Source: Arthrobacter sunyaminii (lineage in GTDB: Bacteria > Actinomycetota > Actinomycetes > Actinomycetales > Micrococcaceae). From it: 64,000 bases of DNA. The position numbers were made by a program, and so were the translations under genes. Positions 27,038 through 35,842 of the stretch are shown in pieces; position 1 is the stretch's first letter, and each line of letters opens with the position of its first letter. A model generated the notes under the pieces. It worked only from the letters and a program-made list of their open reading frames with translations. It was not told where the DNA came from and searched no databases. The stretch spans positions 2,604,001-2,668,000 of the forward strand of contig NZ_CP076456.1 of the NCBI RefSeq assembly GCF_018866305.1, read 5' to 3'.

Positions 27038-28545
27038 GTGTCCAAACACGGCCCCGGCGTCTTAATGCCCGCGGCCTGCTGGATCTCGTGGTTGATCCCG
27101 GAACGTACGTCTCCTGGGACGCCCCGGTGACCTACACCGAGCACAGCAAGGCCTATGAGACAGACCTCGCCGCTGCGAGGGAGAAAACGGGGGAAGACGA
27201 GTCCGTGCTGACCGGAGAGGGGCTCGTGCACGGACGGCGGGTGGCTTTGGTTGTTTGTGAATTTGGTTTCCTCGGCGGATCCATTGGCGTTGCCGCGGCA
27301 GATCGCCTGACCGACGCCGTGGAACGCGCCACCCGGGAAGGACTGCCGCTGCTGGCTGGTCCGGCGTCCGGCGGTACCCGGATGCAAGAGGGCACTCTGG
27401 CTTTCCTCTCCATGGTGAAAATCACTGCAGCTGTCCGCCGGCACAAGGAAGCGGGCCTGCCCTACCTTGTGTACCTGCGTCATCCCACCACCGGCGGCGT
27501 CATGGCGTCCTGGGGTTCGCTGGGGCACATCACCGTAGCCGAGCCGGGTGCACTGCTGGGATTCCTCGGCCCGCGGGTTTACGAATCCCTGTATGGAGAG
27601 CCGTTTCCGGAAGGGGTTCAGACGGCGGAAAACCTGCAGGCCCGAGGCCTGGTGGATGCGGTGCTTCCGCCCGAGGAACTCGCACCCACCATCCACCGTG
27701 CCCTGTCCATGCTGCTCCCGGGACCCGTTGACCCCCTGCCGGAGCCGGCATCCCTGAGCGCGTCCCCCGCAGAGGTGCCGGCCTGGGAATCCATCACCAT
27801 CTCCCGCAACCGGCAGCGGCCCGGAGTGCGCCAGCTGCTGCATTTTGCAGCCGCCGACGTCCTGCCGCTGAACGGAACCGGCCAGGGTGAAAAGGATCCG
27901 GGGCTGCTGCTGGCTCTGGCCCGTTTTGGCGAAACTTCCTGTGTGGTGCTGGGCCAGGACCGCCAGCGCGGTTCCAAGCAGCCGGCGCTGGGGCCGGCGT
28001 CCCTGCGGGAGGCGCGCCGGGGCATGCGTCTGGCCGAGGAGCTGAACCTTCCCCTGTTGACGGTTATCGACACCGGCGGGGCCGCCCTTTCCAAGGAAGC
28101 CGAGGAGGGCGGGCTCGCCGGGGAAATCGCCCGCTGCCTGAATGACCTGGTCGGGTTGAACTGTCCCACCGTGTCTGTGCTGCTTGGACAGGGCGCCGGA
28201 GGCGGAGCGTTGGCGCTGCTGCCCGCAGACCGTACGGTGGCCGCGCAGCACGCGTGGCTGTCATCTCTCCCGCCGGAGGGGGCGAGCGCCATTGTCTACC
28301 GTGATACTGAACACGGGGCACAAATGGCACAGGAACAGGGCGTGACGGTCTCCGCCCTGGCGGCTCACGGCATCGTGGACCACATCGTTCCGGAGGAGCC
28401 TGACGCCGCCGCAGAAGCACCGGCTTTCTGCCGGAGGATGGGCCAGGCCGTGGAATACGAGCTTGCATCCCTGCGGACGGTGCCGTCCGCGGCACGGCTC
28501 GAGCAGCGCACAGCCCGGTTCCGCAGGCTCGGATCGGCAGGGTGA
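27034..28545 (+). CDS. Fused AccD-AccA type carboxyltransferase
   Basis: 503 residues made of two crotonase-fold halves. Residues ~1-240 resemble AccD (ASGGTRMQEGTLAFLSM; HPTTGGVMASWGSLG; AEPGALLGFLGPRVYE) but lack the N-terminal zinc finger. Residues ~260-500 resemble AccA (DTGGAALSKEAEEGGLAGEIARCLND; GQGAGGGALALLP; LPPEGASAIVYRD). The acetyl-CoA carboxylase reaction transfers CO2 from carboxybiotin to acetyl-CoA and is reversible. No biotin carboxylase or BCCP gene is in the window. It is coupled to the CoA transferase and lies 79 bases before the FasR-like regulator of fatty acid synthesis. Confidence 0.87.
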   Translation: MSVQTRPRRLNARGLLDLVVDPGTYVSWDAPVTYTEHSKAYETDLAAAREKTGEDESVLTGEGLVHGRRVALVVCEFGFLGGSIGVAAADRLTDAVERATREGLPLLAGPASGGTRMQEGTLAFLSMVKITAAVRRHKEAGLPYLVYLRHPTTGGVMASWGSLGHITVAEPGALLGFLGPRVYESLYGEPFPEGVQTAENLQARGLVDAVLPPEELAPTIHRALSMLLPGPVDPLPEPASLSASPAEVPAWESITISRNRQRPGVRQLLHFAAADVLPLNGTGQGEKDPGLLLALARFGETSCVVLGQDRQRGSKQPALGPASLREARRGMRLAEELNLPLLTVIDTGGAALSKEAEEGGLAGEIARCLNDLVGLNCPTVSVLLGQGAGGGALALLPADRTVAAQHAWLSSLPPEGASAIVYRDTEHGAQMAQEQGVTVSALAAHGIVDHIVPEEPDAAAEAPAFCRRMGQAVEYELASLRTVPSAARLEQRTARFRRLGSAG

Positions 28546-28624
28546 TGCAGGGCCGACACATACCCCGAGTTGTAGCCTTCGCACAAAATGGTGCTTGTTC
28601 GGTGAACCCCGTAAGCTCAGCTTT

Positions 28625-29857
28625 ATGCCAGTGACTCGCAGCACAGCCGCGCCTCGACACGGGAGGCGTGCCGAACCGGCGGATCCCTCCACCGTCGAAC
28701 GCCTCAAAGCCAACATTGGAAAACTATCCACTGCCACGCTGAAGCAGCTGGACGTCTCCCTGCCCTGGTACCGGGGACTGCGCCCGGATGAACGTTCGGC
28801 GCTGGGCATGGTGGCGCAGAAGGGCATCGCCTCCTTCGTGAACTGGTACGAGCGTCCGGCCTCCCCGGCCTGGGTCCTCAGCGATGTCTTCGGCACGGCA
28901 CCCACCGAACTCACCCGTTCCATCAGCCTGCAAAAAGCCCTGCAGCTGATCCGGGTAGTGGTTCAGGTGGTGGAAGACCGGGTGCCCGAGCTGGCCGACG
29001 ACGACGTCCAGGGGCCGCTGCGTGAAGCCGTCCTGCGCTATTCCCGGGAAGTGGCCTTTGCCGCAGCAGACGTGTACGCACGCGCTGCGGAGACCCGCGG
29101 CGCCTGGGACACACGGCTCGAGGCACTCGTGGTGGATGCCATCCTGCGCGGTGAAAGCTCCGATGCGCTGCGTTCCCGCATCGCCGCCGTGGGCTGGACC
29201 TCCACCGCACGGATCACCGTGATGGTGGGCAGTTCGCCGTCGGACACCAATGCCTCCTTCGTCAACGAGCTGCGGCGGGCCACTGCACGTCTCAGCGAAG
29301 ACGCCCTTGTGGGAATCCAAGGCGAACGGCTCATCCTGGTGCTGGGCGGCATGGATGAGAGCGCCGGCTCCTACGGCCGGCTCGCGGAACTCTTCGGTCC
29401 CGGACCGGTGGTTTACGGGCCTCCCGCGGATTCACTGGTCGACGCCGGACCGTCGGCTCAGGCTGCCTTCGCCGGGCTCACCGCGGCCCGTGCCTGGCCA
29501 GCGGCACCGCGCCCGGTGGCGGCTGACGATCTCTGGCCGGAACGGGTCATGTCCGGCGATGACAGCGCCCGCAAGGCCCTGGTCCGGAGCATTTACCGGC
29601 CGCTGCTCAGCGCCTCCAACGGGCTGGCCGAGACGCTCTCCGCCTACCTGTCACTGGGGCATTCCCTGGAGGCAACGGCACGTGAACTCTTCGTCCATGC
29701 CAACACGGTCAGGTACCGGCTGCGGCGGGTCTGTGATGTCACCGGCTGGGACCCGATGCTGCCGCGCGAAGCTTTTGTGCTGCAGACAGCCCTGGTGGTG
29801 GGCCGCCTCGCGCCGCCGGGCAAAGCCGTTCCCGAGCGTTCCGCCAGCCGCTCCTGA
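28625..29857 (+). CDS. fasR: PucR/CdaR-type regulator, FasR-like
   Basis: A 410-residue regulator whose C-terminus is the PucR helix-turn-helix (TLSAYLSLGHSLEATARELFVHANTVRYRLRRV). The central region resembles a GGDEF-like CdaR domain. Position immediately upstream of fabD-fabH-acpP-fabF matches FasR of Streptomyces coelicolor, an activator of the fab operon; orthology is inferred from architecture and synteny. The start is ATG 28625; the longer frame to 28463 overlaps accDA. No clear ribosome site is visible, so it may be leaderless. Confidence 0.85.
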   Translation: MPVTRSTAAPRHGRRAEPADPSTVERLKANIGKLSTATLKQLDVSLPWYRGLRPDERSALGMVAQKGIASFVNWYERPASPAWVLSDVFGTAPTELTRSISLQKALQLIRVVVQVVEDRVPELADDDVQGPLREAVLRYSREVAFAAADVYARAAETRGAWDTRLEALVVDAILRGESSDALRSRIAAVGWTSTARITVMVGSSPSDTNASFVNELRRATARLSEDALVGIQGERLILVLGGMDESAGSYGRLAELFGPGPVVYGPPADSLVDAGPSAQAAFAGLTAARAWPAAPRPVAADDLWPERVMSGDDSARKALVRSIYRPLLSASNGLAETLSAYLSLGHSLEATARELFVHANTVRYRLRRVCDVTGWDPMLPREAFVLQTALVVGRLAPPGKAVPERSASRS

Positions 29858-29862
29858 GTCGG

Positions 29863-29898
29863 TTGCATGCGCTCAACCACCTTGTAGACTTCCTACAA
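29863..29898 (+). promoter_or_regulatory. fabD promoter with inverted-repeat operator
   Basis: The -35 TTGCAT (29863-29868), a 16-bp spacer and the -10 TAGACT (29885-29890). A perfect palindrome TTGTAGACTTCCTACAA (29882-29898; 6-bp arms, 5-nt centre) covers the -10, a natural site for FasR-like or acyl-CoA-responsive control. Confidence 0.55.
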
Positions 29899-29965
29899 CG
29901 CCGCACCGGGAGCTTGGTCTACGCAAACACCCGGGATCTGACCGTCTCTTTGGAAAGCTTGATAC

Positions 29966-30934
29966 GTGCTCGCAATTGTCTGCCCCGGCCAGGGGTCCCA
30001 AACGCCAGGTTTCCTTTCTCCGTGGCTTGAACTGCCCGGAGTTCGGGAACACCTCGAATCCCTCAGCGCCATCGCCGGTCTGGATCTGATCGCTCACGGC
30101 ACCGTCTCTGATGAGGAAACCATCAAGGACACCGCAGTAGCCCAGCCCCTGATCGTTGCCGCCGGACTGATGGCAGCGCGGCTCCTCGTGGAACCGAAGG
30201 CACTCACCGCTTCCACCGTCGTCGCGGGGCACTCCGTCGGTGAGATTACGGCTTCGGCCCTCGCCGGCGCACTGACCGAACCCGACGCCCTGATTTTCGT
30301 CCGCGAACGCGCCAATGCCATGGCCCGCGCCGCCGCGGAAACCCCCACCGGCATGAGTGCAGTGCTTGGCGGAGACCCCGAGGAAGTTGCCGCTGCACTT
30401 GCCGCGGCCGGCCTCACCGCGGCCAATGCCAACGGCGGCGGACAAACCGTGGCAGCGGGAACCCTGGAACAGCTGGCCGCTTTTGCCGCAGCACCCCCGG
30501 CCAAGGCCCGCGTCATCCCGCTGAAGGTTGCCGGCGCCTTCCACACCGCCCACATGGCCCCGGCGGTCAGCGTGCTGGAGAACCTCCGCCCGCAGCTGCG
30601 CCCGGCCGCTCCCCTGCCCACACTGCTCTCCAACTACGACGGCGCCGCCGTGGTGTCCGGCGAAGCCAACCTGGACAGCCTCATCAGCCAGGTCTCCCGT
30701 CCGGTCCGCTGGGACCTGTGCATGGAGTCCATGGCAGCCATGGGTGTCACCGGCATGCTGGAACTGCCGCCGGCAGGAACCCTTACAGGACTGGCACGCC
30801 GCGGGCTCAAGGGCCTGCCCACCCTGGCCCTGAAATCCCCCGAAGATCTCGACGCCGCCCGGGAGTTCATTACTGAACATTCAGGCACGGCCGCCGCAGT
30901 AGCAGCAACCACCACCGGAGAAGGTAACGCGTGA
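29966..30934 (+). CDS. fabD: Malonyl-CoA:ACP transacylase
   Basis: Loads malonate from malonyl-CoA onto acyl carrier protein, the committed entry to FAS-II. The 322-residue protein has CPGQGSQTPGF near the N-terminus and the catalytic Ser in AGHSVGEITA; the catalytic His lies in AGAFHTAHM. The start is GTG 29966 with GGAAAG upstream. The stop overlaps the fabH start (GTGA). Confidence 0.96.
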   Translation: MLAIVCPGQGSQTPGFLSPWLELPGVREHLESLSAIAGLDLIAHGTVSDEETIKDTAVAQPLIVAAGLMAARLLVEPKALTASTVVAGHSVGEITASALAGALTEPDALIFVRERANAMARAAAETPTGMSAVLGGDPEEVAAALAAAGLTAANANGGGQTVAAGTLEQLAAFAAAPPAKARVIPLKVAGAFHTAHMAPAVSVLENLRPQLRPAAPLPTLLSNYDGAAVVSGEANLDSLISQVSRPVRWDLCMESMAAMGVTGMLELPPAGTLTGLARRGLKGLPTLALKSPEDLDAAREFITEHSGTAAAVAATTTGEGNA

Positions 30935-31995
30935 GCACGCCCACCCTGAAGCAGTCCCCCGTCCACCAGTTCAGCCGGATTCACGGCATTGGTGCGTTCC
31001 GCCCCGACGTCATCGTGAGCAACGAGGACGTCTGCCAGTGGATCGACTCCTCCGATGAGTGGATCCGCCAGCGCACGGGCATCATCACCCGGCACCGTGC
31101 CGACAAGGGCACCTCCGTGGTGGACATGGCGGAAGCTGCCGGCCGCGACGCCCTGCAGAGCGCAGGAATCGACGGTTCGCAGCTTGGCGCAGTCATCGTC
31201 TCCACCGTGACCCACCCGTACGCCACTCCGTCAGCCGCAGCCGAGATCGCGCATCTGCTCGGCGCCGCCCCCGCTCCGGCCTACGACGTATCGGCCGCCT
31301 GCGCGGGTTACTGCTACGGCGTGGCCCAGGCTGACGCACTGGTGCGCTCCGGTGCAGCAGAATACGTGCTGGTCATCGGCGTGGAGAAGCTCTCCGACTT
31401 CATCGACAACACCGAGCGCACTATCTCCTTCCTGCTCGGTGACGGCGCAGGCGCCGTCGTCGTCGGTCCGGCAGATTCTGCGGGCATCGGCCCGTCCGTC
31501 TGGGGATCCGACGGCAGCAAGTCCACCACCATCGGCATGACGCATTCCATGCTGGACATCCGCGAACTGTCCCTCGCCGCCGAAGCGGCCGGCGACACCG
31601 TTGATGCGGCCGACGTCGCCGAGCGCGACACCAAGCTGTGGCCCACTCTGCGCCAGGACGGCCAGAGCGTGTTCCGCTGGGCTGTCTGGGAAATGGCGAA
31701 GGTAGCCCAGCGCGCCCTCGACGCCGCAGGAGTAACCGCCGAGGATCTCGGGGCCTTTGTCCCGCACCAGGCCAACATGCGCATCATCGACGAAATGGCC
31801 AAGCAGTTGAAGCTTCCCGAGTCCGTGATCATTGCCCGCGACATCGCCGACGCCGGCAACACGTCCGCGGCCTCGATTCCGCTGGCGACGCACCGGCTGC
31901 TGCAGGAAAACCCTGAGCTCAGCGGCAAGCTCTCCCTCCAGATCGGCTTCGGAGCAGGCCTGGTCTTCGGCGCACAGGTTATCGTTCTTCCGTAA
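30931..31995 (+). CDS. fabH: Beta-ketoacyl-ACP synthase III
   Basis: Condenses a short or branched acyl-CoA primer with malonyl-ACP, starting fatty acid chains. The 354-residue protein has the catalytic triad Cys (SAACAGYCYG), His (VPHQANMRI) and Asn (DAGNTSAAS). It has an insertion around 200-225 (AEAAGDTVDAADVAERDTK). The start GTG 30931 is coupled to fabD. The product probably primes the iso/anteiso chains normal in this group, which is inference. Confidence 0.96.
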   Translation: MSTPTLKQSPVHQFSRIHGIGAFRPDVIVSNEDVCQWIDSSDEWIRQRTGIITRHRADKGTSVVDMAEAAGRDALQSAGIDGSQLGAVIVSTVTHPYATPSAAAEIAHLLGAAPAPAYDVSAACAGYCYGVAQADALVRSGAAEYVLVIGVEKLSDFIDNTERTISFLLGDGAGAVVVGPADSAGIGPSVWGSDGSKSTTIGMTHSMLDIRELSLAAEAAGDTVDAADVAERDTKLWPTLRQDGQSVFRWAVWEMAKVAQRALDAAGVTAEDLGAFVPHQANMRIIDEMAKQLKLPESVIIARDIADAGNTSAASIPLATHRLLQENPELSGKLSLQIGFGAGLVFGAQVIVLP

Positions 31996-32079
31996 CCCGT
32001 CCGCCCCCATTCACCACACCGCTCCGCGGTTGGACCACCCCGCCGGTTCCTGCCGGCATCACGAGAAAAAGGAGCCAAC

Positions 32080-32325
32080 ATGGCTAGCAACGAAGAAATC
32101 CTGGCCGGCCTCGCCGAGATCGTCAACGAGGAAACCGGTCTGGCCCCCGAGTCCGTCGAACTGGACAAGTCCTTCACCGATGATCTGGACATCGACTCCA
32201 TCTCGATGATGACGATCGTCGTCAACGCCGAAGAGAAGTTCGGCGTGCGCATCCCGGACGAAGAGGTCAAGAACCTGAAGACCGTCGGCGACGCCGTGGA
32301 CTTCATTTCCAAAGCCCAGGCGTAA
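32080..32325 (+). CDS. acpP: Acyl carrier protein
   Basis: An 81-residue acidic four-helix carrier. The phosphopantetheine attachment Ser is in DLDIDSISMM. It shuttles acyl intermediates among FabD, FabH and FabF, whose genes flank it. The strong ribosome site AAAAAGGAG precedes ATG 32080. Confidence 0.97.
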   Translation: MASNEEILAGLAEIVNEETGLAPESVELDKSFTDDLDIDSISMMTIVVNAEEKFGVRIPDEEVKNLKTVGDAVDFISKAQA

Positions 32326-32414
32326 TCCGCCGGCGGCCGCTGCCTATCCCGGCGGCGGCCGCCGCGTCAGCGCATGCATTTGAAGCTACACCAACGTTTT
32401 CGAGAGAGTGAATC

Positions 32415-33650
32415 ATGGCCCGCAAAGTAGTCATCACCGGCCTGGGCGCCACTACGCCCATCGGCGGAGATGTTCCCACCATGTGGAAGAACGCCCTCAA
32501 AGGTGTCCCCGGCGCCCGTACCCTCGAGGACGATTGGGTAGCCCAGTACAGCCTTCCCGTAACCTTCGCCGCGCGTGTTTCCACCCCGGCCACTGACATC
32601 CTCTCCCGCGTTGAAGCCAAGCGCATGGACCCGTCCACCCAGTTTGCCGTGGTGTCTGCCCGGGAAGCATGGGCCGACTCCGGGATCGAGGACGTAGACC
32701 ATGACCGCCTCGCGGTCTCCTTTGCCACGGGCATCGGCGGCGTGTGGACCCTGCTCGATGCCTGGGACACCCTCCGCGAAAAGGGCCCCCGCCGGGTCCT
32801 CCCCATGACCGTTCCCATGCTGATGCCCAACGGCCCCGCCGCCGCCGTCAGCTTAGACCTGGGTGCCCGCGCCGGCGCCCATACCCCGGTGTCTGCCTGC
32901 GCCTCCGGCACTGAAGCCCTGCACCAGGGACTGGAACTGATCCGCTCAGGCAAGGCCGACGTCGTTGTCTGCGGCGGTGCCGAAGCTGCCATCCACCCCA
33001 TGCCGATGGCGGCGTTCGCCTCGATGCAGGCCCTTTCCAAGCGCAATGATGATCCGGAACGCGCATCCCGCCCGTATGACAAGGACCGCGACGGTTTTGT
33101 CATGGGCGAGGGCGCCGGCGCGCTGGTACTGGAAGCCGAGGAACACGCCCTGGCCCGCGGCGCCCGGATCTATGCCGAGCTTGCCGGCACGGCCGTCACC
33201 GCCGACGCTTACCACATCACCGCTCCCGACCCCGAGGGCCTGGGCGCCACCCGCGCCCTGAAAGCGGCTCTCTACGACGCGCGGGCACAGGCCGAGGACG
33301 TAGTCCATGTCAACGCGCACGCCACCTCCACACCGGTGGGTGACAAGCCTGAGTACACGGCGCTGAAGGCCGCACTGGGGTCCCACGTGGACAACGTTGC
33401 GGTGTCCGCAACCAAGTCACAGACAGGCCACCTGCTGGGCGCGTCCGGCGCCGTGGAAGCGGTCATGACCGCGATGGCCGTTTATGACCGCCAGGCACCG
33501 GCCACCATCAACCTTGATAACCAGGATCCGGAGATCCCGCTCGACGTCGTCACGTCGGCCCGGACCCTGCCCGGCGGCGACATTGTGGTCCTGAGCAATT
33601 CGTTTGGTTTCGGCGGGCATAACGCCGTTATCGCCCTGCGCAGCTACTGA
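32415..33650 (+). CDS. fabF: Beta-ketoacyl-ACP synthase II
   Basis: The elongating condensing enzyme of FAS-II. The 411-residue thiolase-fold protein has the catalytic Cys in VSACASGTEALHQG and the two His in VNAHATSTPVGD and KSQTGHLLGASGA; the C-terminal SNSFGFGGHNA is intact. It is the last gene of the fab operon and is followed by a strong terminator. Confidence 0.97.
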   Translation: MARKVVITGLGATTPIGGDVPTMWKNALKGVPGARTLEDDWVAQYSLPVTFAARVSTPATDILSRVEAKRMDPSTQFAVVSAREAWADSGIEDVDHDRLAVSFATGIGGVWTLLDAWDTLREKGPRRVLPMTVPMLMPNGPAAAVSLDLGARAGAHTPVSACASGTEALHQGLELIRSGKADVVVCGGAEAAIHPMPMAAFASMQALSKRNDDPERASRPYDKDRDGFVMGEGAGALVLEAEEHALARGARIYAELAGTAVTADAYHITAPDPEGLGATRALKAALYDARAQAEDVVHVNAHATSTPVGDKPEYTALKAALGSHVDNVAVSATKSQTGHLLGASGAVEAVMTAMAVYDRQAPATINLDNQDPEIPLDVVTSARTLPGGDIVVLSNSFGFGGHNAVIALRSY

Positions 33651-33676
33651 GGCTACCTGCTGGCAGCTCATTACCG

Positions 33677-33720
33677 ACGCAGAAGAGGGAGGACCAACAG
33701 GTCCTCCCTCTTCTGCGTTT
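33677..33720 (+). terminator. Terminator of the fab operon
   Basis: A perfect 19-bp stem (33677-33695 with 33700-33718) has an AACA-containing loop and is followed by TTA. It is also placed to serve the convergent DUF3145 gene. Confidence 0.85.
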
Positions 33721-33765
33721 ATGTGCGACTTCTGTGTTTATGTCCGACCCAGCGTTTATGTGCGG
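33715..33765. repeat. Three spaced copies of a 12-bp repeat
   Basis: CGTTTATGTGCG (33716-33727), TGTTTATGTCCG (33735-33746) and CGTTTATGTGCG (33753-33764) have starts 19 and 18 bases apart, between the fab terminator and the DUF3145 stop. Confidence 0.75.
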
Positions 33766-33785
33766 CCAGCCTGAAACCCGGGCAG

Positions 33786-34289
33786 TTATCCGACCTGGTG
33801 AAGCCAGCGGACATTGGCTCCGTCACCTGCATGCCGGAAGGGTTCAAGCTCGTCATCCCATGCTTCGCCCAGGGCCAGGGACAGCTCATGATAAACAGCT
33901 GAGGGGTCACCCGCCCCGTTCTCGTAGGCGTACCGAATCCGGTCTTCCGACACCATGATGTTGCCGTGGACGTCAGTGGCGGCGTGGAATATGCCCAGTT
34001 CGGGAGTGTGGCACCAGCGGCTGCCGTCAGCTCCGGGACTCTGGTCCTCGGTGACTTCATACCGGAGGTGGGCCCAGCCGCGCAGCGCGGAAGCCAGAAG
34101 GGATCCCGTTCCCTGCGGACCGGTCCATTCCAATTCGGTCCGCAGCATTCCGGGAGCAGCCGGCTGAGGGGTCCACTTTAGATCCGTTCGCTTTTCCACG
34201 ACGGATCCGATAGCCCACTCGATATGGGGGCACAACGCAGACGGGGCGGAGTGTATGAATAACACGCCGTGGGCCATCACAACAGACAT
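33786..34289 (-). CDS. DUF3145 family protein
   Basis: 167 residues, soluble. GVLFIHSAPSALCPHIEWAIG near the N-terminus and the spacing of Trp residues are typical of DUF3145, an actinobacterial family of unknown function found beside the fab genes. I place the start at ATG 34289, with GGAGG five bases upstream; an upstream in-frame start at 34334 adds 15 residues without a better ribosome site. It is convergent with fabF. Confidence 0.87.
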   Translation of the reverse strand: MSVVMAHGVLFIHSAPSALCPHIEWAIGSVVEKRTDLKWTPQPAAPGMLRTELEWTGPQGTGSLLASALRGWAHLRYEVTEDQSPGADGSRWCHTPELGIFHAATDVHGNIMVSEDRIRYAYENGAGDPSAVYHELSLALGEAWDDELEPFRHAGDGANVRWLHQVG

Positions 34290-34532
34290 TCCATCCTCCA
34301 TAGCTGTAGGTACGTCTTCCCCAACGACCTTCAACCTGAGTGAAATCCTTGTGTTGCTTGTCTGACCCAGTACGAACTGCGCCTAATAAACTCTGCTGAT
34401 GCCTTTCGATTCGACGAGACTTTCGTGATTCTCTGAGACTTTCGTTCGATGTGAACTTAGCCTTATTGTGCCGCAAGTTATCCGTTTGCGCCAATAATCG
34501 GTACAGCCCTTTCGGCACCTTCAATTCTGCGA

Positions 34533-35489
34533 TCAGGCCCGGGGATGGGCCTGCTGGTAGCTCGCGCGCAATCGGTCCACGGATACGTGCGTATACAGCT
34601 GCGTCGTGGCCAGGGAGGAGTGTCCAAGGATTTCCTGCACGGCTCTCAGATCCGCACCGCCGTCGAGCAGATGAGTTGCGGCTGAGTGCCGCAGCGCGTG
34701 CGGTCCGGTGGCGCCGGTGTCTCCCAGGGCTTCAAAGAGTCCGGAGACAACTGAGCGGACCTGCCGCTGGTCAACCCGCCTGCCGCGTTGGCCCAGGAAC
34801 AGGGCCGGACCGCTTTCGGCAGTTGCCAGTGCCGGCCGGCCGCGGCGCAGCCAGGCGTCTACGGCTGCTGCTGCGGGCTGCCCGTACGGAACGGTCCGCT
34901 CCTTGTTTCCCTTGCCGATCACCGTCAGCGTGCGGCGTTCCGGGTTCAGATCGTCGATGTCCAATCCGGTTAGCTCCCCTACCCGGATCCCGGTGGCATA
35001 AAGCAGCTCCACGAGAGCATGGTTTCGGACTGCGACGGGGTCTCCTTCAGCGGCGGCTGCCGCGAGCGTGTCAAAGAGGTCCCCGACCTGTCCGGCGCGC
35101 AGCACTGCGGGCAGAGTCTTGTCGCGCTTCGGTGCACGGAGCCGGAGCGCCGGGTCCGCACTGATAAGTTCCTCGCGGAGGGCCCACCCGGTAAAGCTGC
35201 GCGCAGTGGCGGCCCGGCGAGCCAGCGTAGACCGGGCCAGGCCAGCCGCACTGAGGGCACCCAACCAACCGCGCAGGACGCCCAGATCGAGGCCTTCCAG
35301 AGTCCGCACTCCCCCGGCCAGCGCATAGTTCAACAGCTGGGCAACGTCGCCCTCATATGCCCGGACAGTGTGCTCGGACCGGCCGCGTTCGCTGGTCAGG
35401 TAGCGGCTGAACCGGCGCAGGGCCCGGCTGAACTCTCCCGGCCAGGCAGGGGTCTCGGCGCGGGATGCTTCGCTCGCCTCTTTATTCAC
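34533..35489 (-). CDS. xerC: Tyrosine recombinase XerC
   Basis: A site-specific recombinase resolving chromosome dimers at dif with XerD. The ~318-residue protein has an N-terminal SAM-like core-binding domain ([25 protein letters not shown]) and all catalytic residues: Arg in GIRVGELTG, Lys in [12 protein letters not shown], HxxR in [12 protein letters not shown], His in [10 protein letters not shown] and the nucleophile Tyr in LYTHVS. Start choice: GTG 35489 is closest to the conserved domain; GTG 35534 adds 15 residues. It usually follows dprA in actinobacteria; here the Ogt homologue separates them. Confidence 0.93.
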   Translation of the reverse strand: MNKEASEASRAETPAWPGEFSRALRRFSRYLTSERGRSEHTVRAYEGDVAQLLNYALAGGVRTLEGLDLGVLRGWLGALSAAGLARSTLARRAATARSFTGWALREELISADPALRLRAPKRDKTLPAVLRAGQVGDLFDTLAAAAAEGDPVAVRNHALVELLYATGIRVGELTGLDIDDLNPERRTLTVIGKGNKERTVPYGQPAAAAVDAWLRRGRPALATAESGPALFLGQRGRRVDQRQVRSVVSGLFEALGDTGATGPHALRHSAATHLLDGGADLRAVQEILGHSSLATTQLYTHVSVDRLRASYQQAHPRA

Positions 35490-35842
35490 CCCTTTACTGT
35501 CCTCGCATCGCTGTCTGTCCTCAAGCAGGCACACCGGCGGCGGACTGATCTACCTCCGTCATGGCGGCGAGTTGAAGGGCACTACCCTGCGGATCCGGCA
35601 TCTTCCACGTCCCGGCATCTTCCGCGTCCCGGCACTGCTTCGCCGGGCGCGGCCACGATGGGACAGCACCGTCTCCACCACATTGTTCGCTGATCTTGTT
35701 CGCTGAGGCCGCGCCAGGACATCGGCGTGTGGGTCCTCGGCATACCCGAGAACCCGCACGCCTCAGAACGACCTCACATTTTGGGTGACCGAAAGGCCGA
35801 CGCCGCCGGCCAGGTCCGTGACCCAGGCCGTCACGGGACTCC
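35490..35842. other. Intergenic stretch with short tandem repeats
   Basis: No convincing gene in ~350 bases. It holds two tandem repeats: CCGGCATCTTCC[A/G]CGTC at 35595-35611 and 35612-35628, and TTGTTCGCTGA at 35683-35693 and 35696-35706. A minus-strand open frame across it has Arg/Pro-rich composition and no family resemblance. The xerC promoter should be near the left end. Confidence 0.5.

Noticed and set aside
24412..28545. Complete malonate decarboxylase (mdc) or matABC operon
   Set aside because: No malonyl-CoA decarboxylase, malonyl-CoA synthetase or MdcA/MdcC-type subunits; only carrier, CoA transferase and AccDA are present.
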